From IMG/VR virus record IMGVR_UViG_3300025759_000413, positions 1 through 31,390 of that record: DNA of 31,390 nucleotides; one strand, written 5' to 3'. Positions within the stretch are counted from its first letter, which is position 1; the number at the start of each line of letters is the position of its first letter. Source of the DNA: a virus. Shown here piece by piece: positions 1 to 5,669 of this stretch. Made by a program: the position numbers and the translations under genes. The notes under the pieces are model-generated. The model worked only from the letters and a program-made list of their open reading frames with translations, made no database searches and was not told the origin of the DNA.

Positions 1-1
1 C

Positions 2-148
2 AGCAAGGTTGAGACTGATGAGTATGAATCCCTCAAGGCAGAACGGGATGTGCTACAAGAGAAACTTCTTAATGCTCTAGACGTTTTAAGAGTCAATGGT
101 CTGGGTGCCTATGTAGATAGAATACGAGGAGAGCAGACAGATGAGTGA
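2..148 (+). CDS. Partial small coiled-coil phage protein (5' end missing)
   Basis: An open frame enters from the left edge and ends in TGA at 146-148, giving 48 residues (begins SKVETDEYESLKAERD, ends RIRGEQTDE). No stop occurs in this frame back to the edge, so the start lies outside the window. The visible part is charged and heptad-like (LKAERDVLQEKLLNALDVL), as in the small coiled-coil proteins that crowd phage early operons. It overlaps the next gene by 8 bases, which suggests translational coupling. No function can be assigned. Confidence 0.6.
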   Translation, partial: SKVETDEYESLKAERDVLQEKLLNALDVLRVNGLGAYVDRIRGEQTDE

Positions 149-533
149 TATGCCAGAGAGGGTGTGGGTGAGATGGATGGAGACATATATCGAACAATCA
201 GACGAAGGCGACCCTTGTGCTTACGAATACATTAGAGCCGATAAGTACGCAGACCTTGAGCGCCAGCATGACAAGGTTATGAGCGACTACCAAGCGCATT
301 TGGCTATGGTGGCAAGCAAAGAGCGTCCCGCATACGACGAACAGCAGAAACGCATCGCAGACCTTGAGCGCCAGCGTGATGGGCTGGTTGAGTTGGCAAC
401 AACGCTAATGAGCTATGCCGCAAAGGATGAGGACGAATCTAAAAGCATTTTGGGTTACGTGATATACGCGCCACCTTGGTTAATACGAGACTTAGAGGTA
501 GCCCTCGCCAAAGCGGAGAAAGATGATGAGTAA
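141..533 (+). CDS. Small acidic coiled-coil phage protein
   Basis: A 130-residue protein starting MSDMPERVWVRWMETY. The N-terminal part (a VWVRW segment and a PCAYEYIRADKYADLE-type segment) resembles the short 'argument-like' N-termini common in hypothetical proteins of phage early regions. The middle is a charged helical coiled coil containing ADLERQHD and again ADLERQRD 36 residues later, encoded by a 19-bp perfect direct repeat. Its start overlaps the upstream partial gene by 8 bases and its stop overlaps the next start. It probably belongs to the accessory early operon; an Ea22-like role is possible but not demonstrable. No catalytic motif is seen. Confidence 0.7.
   Translation: MSDMPERVWVRWMETYIEQSDEGDPCAYEYIRADKYADLERQHDKVMSDYQAHLAMVASKERPAYDEQQKRIADLERQRDGLVELATTLMSYAAKDEDESKSILGYVIYAPPWLIRDLEVALAKAEKDDE
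249..375 (+). repeat. In-frame 19-bp direct repeat inside the 130-residue protein gene
   Basis: The 19-mer gcagaccttgagcgccagc occurs at 249-267 and again at 357-375. The 108-bp spacing keeps the reading frame and gives ADLERQ twice, 36 residues apart. It is probably an internal duplication of a coiled-coil segment. Confidence 0.85.
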
Positions 534-795
534 GGTGCAAAGATACAGCATCAGTAATGGTGTGACAGATGAAAGCGATATTGGTGAGTGGTGCCTTCAT
601 TCTGAGGTGGCAAACCACATCGATGACCTTGAGCAAGAACTCAAAGCCCTGCGCGAACTGCTGGCCTTTGCAGGCTTGGTTTACGACTCGGCAGTGCCAA
701 CAGGCGCAGGGGTTTACGTTGAAGCGGAGGTGCCTCGCAGCGTGTTCAATGAGGCCGCGAAGGTAATAGAAGAAAACAGGATGGAGAAGCTATGA
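526..795 (+). CDS. Small phage protein with ALRELLA coiled-coil motif
   Basis: An 89-residue protein (MSKVQRYSISNGVTDES...). Two adjacent ATGs are possible (523 and 526). The second is preferred because the GGAG at 515-518 lies 7 bases upstream of it and only 4 upstream of the first. The centre is a short amphipathic helix, EQELKALRELLAFAG, almost the same as one in the next gene. The N-terminal YS-S-G segment and acidic composition are typical of lambdoid accessory proteins of unknown function. It overlaps the preceding stop and shares an ATGA junction with the following gene, so it is part of a coupled operon. Confidence 0.7.
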   Translation: MSKVQRYSISNGVTDESDIGEWCLHSEVANHIDDLEQELKALRELLAFAGLVYDSAVPTGAGVYVEAEVPRSVFNEAAKVIEENRMEKL

Positions 796-943
796 AAGAG
801 ACCAGAATCAGGATACCTCTTGAATCAATGACCCCAAGCAGACCAAGCGGATGGGCATTTATTGAGGGCGATGCTTGGGTAAAGCAGCATCCGTTATACC
901 TTGAATCACAGCAAGAACTCATGGCGCTGCGCGAACTGCTGGC
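649..943 (+). repeat. 17-bp direct repeat shared by two adjacent small genes
   Basis: The 17-mer ctgcgcgaactgctggc is found at 649-665 and at 927-943. Each copy is preceded by a second shared block (gcaagaactca at 633-643 and 911-921). Both copies encode QEL-ALRELLA in neighbouring genes. The coiled-coil cassette was either duplicated or used as a recombination joint. Confidence 0.85.
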
Positions 944-1088
944 TGGGATTGACCCCATCCTCACCAAAACAGGCAAGAGCCGTGAGTGGTGGCGGTATCA
1001 CTATGTGGGATTAAGTATTGCCCGTGGGTGGACGATTCACGAAGCAGTGTTAGGGGCTGATCTGGCGCTGGAGGAGTTGGAGAAGTGA
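792..1088 (+). CDS. Small phage protein with ALRELLA motif
   Basis: A 98-residue protein starting at the ATG of an ATGA overlap with the preceding gene. It contains a SGWAFIEGDAWV-type N-terminal region, the coiled-coil cassette QELMALRELLAGI shared with its upstream neighbour, and a C-terminal helical tail (GADLALEELEK). A role cannot be given. Sharing of the cassette suggests that both genes are mosaic accessory genes that exchange segments. The stop TGA overlaps the GTG start of the next gene by 3 bases. Confidence 0.7.
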   Translation: MKETRIRIPLESMTPSRPSGWAFIEGDAWVKQHPLYLESQQELMALRELLAGIDPILTKTGKSREWWRYHYVGLSIARGWTIHEAVLGADLALEELEK

Positions 1089-1426
1089 GAGAGATTAAAT
1101 TCAGGGTTTGGGCTGACGACATGGCGTTTATCTGTCCATCTGATTCCTTCAGTCTTGTGCTGCATGACACCGGACCTCGTATACAAATGTGGTGCTCTGA
1201 TGGGCTGGCAGATGAATTTCCTGCCGAAATTATCGAGCAATACACTGGCCTCAAGGACAAGAATGGGGTGGAGATTTATGAGGGGGATATTGTGGATGTT
1301 CCCTACAATAGCTTAGGGGCCCACCACGTAGAATTCAAGGATGGGCGCTTCACTTGTATCGGTTACGATCTTCGTAGGTGCACAGTAATCGGGAATATAC
1401 ATGAAAACCCTGAGCTGCTGAAGTGA
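1085..1426 (+). CDS. YopX-family phage protein
   Basis: A 113-residue protein beginning at GTG 1085, inside the GTGA overlap with the upstream stop. It shows the hallmarks of the YopX family: N-terminal MREIKFRVW, a central QYTGLKDKNGVEIYEGDIV segment, then a VEFKDGRF strand and a C-terminal VIGNIHENPELL. YopX proteins are small beta-rich proteins found widely in phages and prophages, and their biochemical function is unknown. Recognition of the family is firm; a role in host takeover or regulation is conjecture. The stop TGA overlaps the next ATG by one base (TGATG). Confidence 0.92.
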   Translation: MREIKFRVWADDMAFICPSDSFSLVLHDTGPRIQMWCSDGLADEFPAEIIEQYTGLKDKNGVEIYEGDIVDVPYNSLGAHHVEFKDGRFTCIGYDLRRCTVIGNIHENPELLK

Positions 1427-1605
1427 TGTGGACCCTGTTCCTGATCAGCTGGACGATCATAGAGGCTGCGGTCTACAGCACAGAGGCTGAGTGCATGGAA
1501 CATGCCAGCCATGTCAATGCCCAGGTTTACGAGCATGAAGTGACAGCCATATGCGTCAAGAAGCGCGAAATTAGACTGGATCTGGAGGGTCACAAGATAG
1601 ATTAG
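1426..1605 (+). CDS. Small membrane-anchored or secreted protein
   Basis: A 59-residue protein. ATG 1426 in a TGATG junction is preferred over GTG 1423. Residues 2-16 (WTLFLISWTIIEAAV) form a hydrophobic N-terminal segment that could be a signal peptide or single membrane anchor. The remainder has spaced cysteines (TEAEC near residue 23 and a second at AICV) in the style of small exported phage proteins with a disulfide. It is the last gene before a structured intergenic region, so it probably ends the first early transcription unit. The function is unknown. Confidence 0.65.
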   Translation: MWTLFLISWTIIEAAVYSTEAECMEHASHVNAQVYEHEVTAICVKKREIRLDLEGHKID

Positions 1606-1770
1606 AATGCCCCGCCCCAGCGGGAGAACTGGGGCATGCGGGGCCGGGGTAGGGGATACCCCGATTGGCAGGTAGCCGCCTGCACAAGAACATTGTAACA
1701 CACGGGAGCACCACACCAAAATGCAAAACCTCCATTATTTCTTCATTCTTAGTGCCGGGATGGGCGTATA
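1606..1770 (+). other. Intergenic region with three consecutive GC-rich hairpins
   Basis: The only sizeable non-coding gap in the window. Three perfect inverted repeats follow each other: GCCCCAG (1614-1620) with CTGGGGC (1629-1635), loop of 8; CGGGGTA (1645-1651) with TACCCCG (1657-1663), loop of 5; GCAGG (1668-1672) with CCTGC (1679-1683), loop of 6. No T-run follows any of them, so a standard intrinsic terminator is not supported. A structured leader, attenuator, processing site or small RNA is possible. The rest (1684-1766) is more A/T rich and could hold a promoter for the following genes. Confidence 0.6.
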
Positions 1771-1772
1771 AT
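1767..1772 (+). promoter_or_regulatory. TATAAT sequence, possible -10 element at the start of the second early operon
   Basis: A perfect sigma70-type TATAAT overlaps the ATG at 1771. At 17-19 bases upstream only poor -35 matches occur (for example TTCATT at 1742-1747). If it is used, transcription would begin near 1779, immediately before an in-frame ATG at 1780, giving a near-leaderless message. It may equally be chance. Confidence 0.25.
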
Positions 1773-2016
1773 GTCTGTCATGGATAACGAAATCAAAAAG
1801 CAATTCAAGCACGACCTCGAGACTATGGAGGGCAGCATAGCCTGTCTGGCAGCCCTGCAGGATGTGGTTGACTTTTACCCTACCGAGTACAGCGAGATCA
1901 CATCCGTGGCTTCCCAGCTGGAAACCATGGTTAATGACTTGCTGACCAACCTGGACTATCACTGTGATCCCGTCAATCAATGGCGGTTACGAGCGGAGTT
2001 GAACCAATGGCTTTAG
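1771..2016 (+). CDS. Small acidic helical protein of unknown function
   Basis: An 81-residue protein (MSVMDNEIKKQFKHDLETM...). It is acidic and predicted helical, with no recognisable motif. The start could be ATG 1771, preceded by a weak purine-rich stretch GGGATGGG, or ATG 1780 (MDNEIKKQF), which has no clear ribosome site. It is the first gene after the hairpin region and overlaps the next gene's preferred start by 10 bases. Its position at the head of the DNA-metabolism genes suggests an early regulator or replication accessory protein, but nothing in the sequence proves that. Confidence 0.6.
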   Translation: MSVMDNEIKKQFKHDLETMEGSIACLAALQDVVDFYPTEYSEITSVASQLETMVNDLLTNLDYHCDPVNQWRLRAELNQWL

Positions 2017-2660
2017 TGTATGACCTGCATTACGAGGACCGGGACATGATTGTTGCTGAGGCGGCTGTACGCACCCAGCACCTGTGGCCATCCAAGCCCG
2101 AAGGGGCGCTGGCCCACTCAGTCTGGGTGGAGTTTATCAAGGATCTGGCCCGGCAGCACCTGCATGACGGTGCCATGGATGACCTTAACGGCACAGACTG
2201 CCACTGGTGGATTGAAGGCATGGGTGTGGGCAGGCCGTACCTGATGAAGTTGCTGCGGGACTGGGGGTTCATTGGTGATGGCGTGGACTTTGGGGTAGGG
2301 CTTGACCCCATGGCTGGGCAGCTCTGGTGCAGTGGTGGCAAGCATTACGCGCCGGGGGATGCCTTTGCGCGTGAACTCAGTGCCGTCAGGGGCGTGCGCC
2401 AGACATGTCGGGACTGCGAGAATGATGCGCGCATAGCCAAGCGGGCTGCCAATGGCGCACATCCACGACCCAAGAAGCGGGTTGAGCGGGCCATGCCCAA
2501 GCGCCGCAGAAAGATCGACGATGATGATGTGCGGGAGATTCGCCGGCTGGCCGCCCAAGAAGACAGGCCCACGTTTGAGGAGATTGGCAAGCAGTTTGGC
2601 ATTGGGCAGAGCATGGTGTCCGCCATTGTGAATCGCAGGAAGCACGGCCATGTCGATTGA
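2007..2660 (+). CDS. Putative DNA-binding protein with C4-type zinc site and C-terminal HTH
   Basis: A 217-residue protein. ATG 2007 (MALVYDLHYED) is chosen over ATG 1980 because GGAG lies shortly upstream and the overlap with the previous gene falls to 10 bases. Residues 105-140 carry CSGGKHY...TCRDCEN (C108, H113, C134, C137), resembling the small zinc ribbon that precedes many phage DNA-binding proteins. A basic linker (KKRVERAMPKRRRK) leads to a C-terminal helix-turn-helix, about residues 187-210 (TFEEIGKQFGIGQSMVSAIV), of the type found attached to homing endonucleases and small regulators. No HNH or GIY catalytic core is evident, so a regulator or DNA-targeting accessory is more likely than a nuclease. 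Confidence 0.7.
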   Translation: MALVYDLHYEDRDMIVAEAAVRTQHLWPSKPEGALAHSVWVEFIKDLARQHLHDGAMDDLNGTDCHWWIEGMGVGRPYLMKLLRDWGFIGDGVDFGVGLDPMAGQLWCSGGKHYAPGDAFARELSAVRGVRQTCRDCENDARIAKRAANGAHPRPKKRVERAMPKRRRKIDDDDVREIRRLAAQEDRPTFEEIGKQFGIGQSMVSAIVNRRKHGHVD

Positions 2661-3045
2661 TAAAACCCCGTTTGATCACTGGTGGGCGGTCTACCCCGGC
2701 CACAGGAAGTACAACAAAAAGAAGTGCAGAGCCAAGTTTGAGAAGCACGGCATTGAGGTTCAGCGCGACATCTGGAAGCATACCAAGTGGTGGGCGGGCA
2801 CCAACCCGGACCCTGCTTATGTCTGTGCGCCAGAAGTGTACCTGAACCAGGAAAGGTGGGAGGCAGGTGTTGCAGCACCCATGGCCCACCCCACCGACAC
2901 GAACGCCAGCAATGATCAGCTCGAGCTGGAGCTGCATGGGCTGAGGAAGTTGCAGGAGACAGCCAAGGAGCATGGCATGGTGGATGAGCAGTTGGATGCG
3001 CAGATACAGGCGCTACAAGATAAAATGGATGGGAGGTTTGTATGA
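2650..3045 (+). CDS. Replication initiator/helicase-loader-like protein
   Basis: A 131-residue protein. The first 70 residues fit a pattern common in lambda O C-terminal and DnaT-like phage replication proteins: FDHWWAVYPGHRK, then KKKCRAKF, a helix ending in KHTKWWAG, and a VCAPEVYLNQERWE 'tWLn-rW' signature. That module is usually fused to a winged helix, which is absent here, so the protein may work as a stand-alone loader or partner of the DnaB-type helicase at 5666-7051. The C-terminal 50 residues form a helical coiled coil. It overlaps the previous gene by 11 bases and the next by an ATGA. The exact role is inferred. Confidence 0.6.
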   Translation: MSIDKTPFDHWWAVYPGHRKYNKKKCRAKFEKHGIEVQRDIWKHTKWWAGTNPDPAYVCAPEVYLNQERWEAGVAAPMAHPTDTNASNDQLELELHGLRKLQETAKEHGMVDEQLDAQIQALQDKMDGRFV

Positions 3046-3236
3046 GCAAGGGATCAAAACGGCGTCCGCTGGGCGTATCACTGGACAAGTTTAACGCTGA
3101 GTTCGACAGGATATTCTATGGCAAGTCAAAGGAAGAAGCGGGCACCCAACGACGACAGCAAGAAGACGCTGGCGCAGCTCAGACGAAAGCTGTGGAAGTT
3201 GATCAGCAGGAAGCTACTGGAAAGCTACAGGAATGA
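3042..3236 (+). CDS. Small basic phage protein, 3' part overlapping the NinG gene
   Basis: A 64-residue protein starting MSKGSKRRPLGVSLDKFNAEFDRIFYGK. This N-terminal half matches a common small phage protein form (a KGxKRRP segment followed by a short amphipathic helix ending near IF-x-K). The remaining ~35 residues are Gln/Glu/Ala-rich, low complexity, and lie entirely within the 119-base out-of-frame overlap with the next gene. The tail looks like sequence gained by read-through into the neighbour's reading frame. The start shares ATGA with the upstream stop. The function is unknown. Confidence 0.65.
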   Translation: MSKGSKRRPLGVSLDKFNAEFDRIFYGKSKEEAGTQRRQQEDAGAAQTKAVEVDQQEATGKLQE

Positions 3237-3534
3237 GGATGGATCAATCACATGCTACACCTGCGAGCAGGACTTTGTTGGTCGACAGATTGGCATGGGG
3301 CATGGCTGGCCAAAGAAGAAGTATGGCGGCACGTATTATGATGAGCGAAATCTCAGGCCACAGTGCAGTCGCTGCAACCTGGTAGGACAGGGTGAGCAGT
3401 GGATCTACTTCAACAAGCTGAAAGCTGAGATTGGTGAGGCAGAATTTGAGGACATGTGCGAGTGGCGGCATGACACAAGGCCAGACCGGAAGGACTGGTA
3501 TAGACGGGAGATCAGGAGATGGGAAAATGGATAA
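3118..3534 (+). CDS. ninG: NinG/Rap-like recombination nuclease (HNH-type zinc protein)
   Basis: A 138-residue protein. ATG 3118 is preceded by AGGA at 6-7 bases. After a basic N-terminus, residues 16-45 (KTLAQLRRKLWKLISRKLL) match the helical region before the NinG metal site. The site follows as CYTCEQ (C46, C49), GMGHGWPKKKYGG (H62), YDERNLRPQCSRCN (C83, C86, N87) and a terminal YFNKLKAEIGEAEFED helix. In lambda, NinG (Rap) resolves branched DNA and promotes recombination; family members are HNH-related. It sits beside an exonuclease and a helicase, in keeping with recombination-dependent replication. The first 119 bases also encode the upstream gene in another frame. Confidence 0.85.
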   Translation: MASQRKKRAPNDDSKKTLAQLRRKLWKLISRKLLESYRNEDGSITCYTCEQDFVGRQIGMGHGWPKKKYGGTYYDERNLRPQCSRCNLVGQGEQWIYFNKLKAEIGEAEFEDMCEWRHDTRPDRKDWYRREIRRWENG

Positions 3535-3835
3535 TATTCCAGTAATCAGAATTGAGTTTGAGAGGATGCGGCATAGCATCATGTCCATGGTTAGCCAACA
3601 AAATCTTGAGTTTGACCAGTATTTTCAGGAGGCTCTTGATTCTTACTGCTCAGAGGAGAGCGTGCGCAGGCTAATCGACAGCGAGACAAAGAAGGCCATT
3701 GACGCAGCCATGAAGCAGGAGATAGGGGATTACTTTAAGTTCGGCCAGGGGCGTCATACTCTCAGGCGGGCTATCCATGCCAAGCTCGAGAAGGACTGGG
3801 CAAACGATGACAGGTGGCTCGGTGACAATGGGTAA
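3527..3835 (+). CDS. Hypothetical helical protein between NinG and exonuclease genes
   Basis: A 102-residue protein. The frame is open further upstream, but ATG 3527 (MDNIPVIRIEFERM) follows a good AGGAGA site and gives an 8-base overlap with the NinG stop, whereas earlier starts would run through NinG coding sequence. It is largely helical and charged, ending in RAIHAKLEKDWANDDRWLGDNG. No family is recognised. Its position between two nucleases suggests a DNA-metabolism accessory. It overlaps the exonuclease start by 8 bases. Confidence 0.65.
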   Translation: MDNIPVIRIEFERMRHSIMSMVSQQNLEFDQYFQEALDSYCSEESVRRLIDSETKKAIDAAMKQEIGDYFKFGQGRHTLRRAIHAKLEKDWANDDRWLGDNG

Positions 3836-4574
3836 AGCGCTAGTAGATGTAGAAATCATAGCCCACAGGGAGTTGGCAGTAGACCGCCCGCTGCATGTGA
3901 GCATCAAGTCAGCCATAGCCAAGGTCTGGGAGTGGCGTGGATTGTGCGGCATGAAAGAGGTGGTATGCTGCTGGTCATCCAGCAAGAACTTCAGGAAGGT
4001 GCTGAGTGACACCTACAAGGCCCACAGAAGCCCCAAGCCAGAGGGGTATGATGAGATGGTGCACACCCTGATGAACCACTTTCCAGTACAGAAGATCGAG
4101 GGGCTGGAGGCGGATGATGTCATGGGCATCCTGCAGACCAGCAACAAGTTCGGTGAGACACGCATTGTATCTATTGACAAGGACATGCGCACGATACCGG
4201 GCTGGCTGATCAACCCAGACCACTATGATGCAGCAGACTGGCAGGAAAGCTACTGGAAGGTCACGCAGGAAGAGGCTGATCTGTGGCACCTGCACCAGAC
4301 AGTCATTGGTGATACAGCAGATGGATTCAAGGGCATACCTGGTGCCGGCCCCAAGGCTGCCGAGAAGATAGAGTGCTGGGATGATGTTGTAAAACTGGGC
4401 GAGAAGAAGGGTGTGGACGAGGAGTACCTTGTCCTGCAAGCAAGACTGGCCCACATTCTGCGGAGAGATGATTATCTGCACGAGCAGGGTGCGATAAAGT
4501 TGTGGACTCCGCCCGGCCGCACGCAGGAGTTTTTCTCGCTCAAAACCATGGAGGTTTGCGATGCGCCAACTTGA
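3828..4574 (+). CDS. T7 gp6-like 5'-3' exonuclease (FEN/PIN-type)
   Basis: A 248-residue protein from ATG 3828 (MGKALVDVEIIAHREL), overlapping the upstream stop by 8 bases. Conserved metal-ligand blocks of the FEN-type fold are in order: an N-terminal LVDVEI strand (the usual D-G-D is D-V-E here), DTYKAHRSPKPEGY, LEADDVMGIL, RIVSIDKDMRTIPG and GDTADGFKGIPGAGPKAAEKI (the helix-hairpin-helix-like DNA-binding segment). The tail LAHILRRDDY...IKLWTPPG closely follows the end of T7 gp6. In T7 this enzyme removes RNA primers and degrades host DNA. The D-V-E variant at the first motif is worth noting but keeps an acidic residue. Product class is confident; substrate in this phage is inferred. Confidence 0.88.
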   Translation: MGKALVDVEIIAHRELAVDRPLHVSIKSAIAKVWEWRGLCGMKEVVCCWSSSKNFRKVLSDTYKAHRSPKPEGYDEMVHTLMNHFPVQKIEGLEADDVMGILQTSNKFGETRIVSIDKDMRTIPGWLINPDHYDAADWQESYWKVTQEEADLWHLHQTVIGDTADGFKGIPGAGPKAAEKIECWDDVVKLGEKKGVDEEYLVLQARLAHILRRDDYLHEQGAIKLWTPPGRTQEFFSLKTMEVCDAPT

Positions 4575-5076
4575 GCTGCCAACTGAGCAAAGAATTAATG
4601 AATTGCTGGAGTATTGTCCGTACAGCGGCACATTTTTGTGGATTAGGCCAACCAAGCGGTCTATGCGGCACGGCACAATGGCTGGCCACAAAAGCTCTAT
4701 CGGGTATATCCAGCTGCGGATTGACAAGACTCTCTACCTGGCGCACCGCATTGCCTACAAGGTAATGACAGGGGAAGATCCTGACGGCGAGATAGATCAC
4801 ATAGACCACGATAGGTCGAATAACGCATGGGGTAATTTGCGTCTAGTGTCTCATCAAGAGAATTGTAGAAATGTCGGCTTGACTGCTGCCAACAAATCTG
4901 GCATGGTTGGCGTGCGCGTCAGAGCGGATACCGGGCGCTGGACTGCGGAGATTTGTGTTGACGGGCGAAACGTGGTTCTTGGGTCGTTCTCTACAAAAGA
5001 GGAGGCGCTGGCGGCTCGGGTTGCGGCTGAAAAACGGTACGGGTTTTTTGACAACGGGAAAAGGATTATGCCATGA
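4561..5076 (+). CDS. HNH homing endonuclease with AP2-like DNA-binding domain
   Basis: A 171-residue protein. ATG 4561 follows GGAGG at about 6 bases. Residues ~45-105 form an HNH_3-type core: LAHRIAYKVMTG, then EIDHIDHDRSNNAWGNLRLVSHQEN (D79-H80, N92, H98). Residues ~111-165 form an AP2/ERF-like domain (KSGMVGVRVR...WTAEICVDGRNVVLGSFSTKEEALAARVAAEKRYG). The combination is typical of free-standing phage homing endonucleases. It sits between the exonuclease and a four-cysteine gene with 14- and 4-base overlaps, so it was integrated neatly without visible damage to either neighbour. It probably spreads by cutting phage genomes that lack it; the target is unknown. Confidence 0.93.
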   Translation: MRQLELPTEQRINELLEYCPYSGTFLWIRPTKRSMRHGTMAGHKSSIGYIQLRIDKTLYLAHRIAYKVMTGEDPDGEIDHIDHDRSNNAWGNLRLVSHQENCRNVGLTAANKSGMVGVRVRADTGRWTAEICVDGRNVVLGSFSTKEEALAARVAAEKRYGFFDNGKRIMP

Positions 5077-5267
5077 ACATACCCCCAAACCACGAAAATA
5101 GAGGCAAAAAACGCCTAAATCCGCAGGAAAGATTCTTAGCCCAACCCAACAGTCGGGCCAAGGCCATAGGGGCTAAATGCTGGGATTGTTGCGGTAATCA
5201 GCGCAATGAGATTAAGCTATGCCCCATGACGGATTGCCCGCTGTATGCTTTTAGGCCGTATAAATAG
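5073..5267 (+). CDS. Small four-cysteine zinc-binding protein
   Basis: A 64-residue protein starting at an ATGA overlap. The second half reads KCWDCCGNQRNEIKLCPMTDCPLYAFRPYK: cysteines 36, 39, 50 and 55 give a CxxC...CxxxxC site. The pattern (KAI-AKC-DC-G, EIKLCPMTDCPLY-FRPY) recurs in small conserved phage proteins found in replication regions, whose role is unknown. Structural zinc is likely; catalysis is not suggested. A strong AGGAG site for the next gene follows its stop. Confidence 0.75.
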   Translation: MNIPPNHENRGKKRLNPQERFLAQPNSRAKAIGAKCWDCCGNQRNEIKLCPMTDCPLYAFRPYK

Positions 5268-5276
5268 GAGAAAGTT

Positions 5277-5669
5277 ATGGGGATGTATACGGAACTGTAC
5301 GTGAAGTGTAGCCTGCGCGACGATGTGCCCAGCAATGTTATAGATACGCTGCAGCACATGCTGGACAATACCCGCCCGCAGCCGGAACTGCCACACCACC
5401 AACTGTTTTGCGACGCTACCAGGTGGCGCTTCATGCTGCAGTGCTCAAGCTATTACCACCTACCCATTGCGACGATACAGTTGCTGCATGATGGCATTGG
5501 GGGGTGGTATTTGACAGGGAGATCTGACCTGAAGAACTACTCGGGCGAAATAGACATGTTCTTTGACTGGATCGGGCCGTACTGCGAATATGGTGGCGAG
5601 TTTATGGGGTACAGCCTGTATGAGGAGGACGCTGATCCCGTCATGTACCATGTGCCGGAGGCGGCTTGA
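5277..5669 (+). CDS. Conserved hypothetical phage protein (MGMYTEL type)
   Basis: A 130-residue protein with an excellent AGGAG site (5266-5270) six bases before ATG 5277. The N-terminus MGMYTELYVKCSLRDDVP and the central CSSYYHLP...LHDGIGGWYLTGRSDLKNYSGEIDMFFDWI pattern match a type of small hypothetical protein seen in several phages. Aromatic residues are frequent and an alpha/beta fold is likely. No enzymatic motif is recognised. Its stop overlaps the TTG start of the helicase gene. Confidence 0.65.
   Translation: MGMYTELYVKCSLRDDVPSNVIDTLQHMLDNTRPQPELPHHQLFCDATRWRFMLQCSSYYHLPIATIQLLHDGIGGWYLTGRSDLKNYSGEIDMFFDWIGPYCEYGGEFMGYSLYEEDADPVMYHVPEAA

Noticed and set aside
1606-1770. Intrinsic terminator after the first early operon
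   Set aside because: The stems are perfect but none is followed by a T-run; a structured leader or attenuator is as likely.
2345-3088. 247-residue minus-strand frame across the early genes
   Set aside because: It runs against three coupled plus-strand genes with recognisable motifs, has Cys/His/Pro/Ser-rich random composition, and matches no family.
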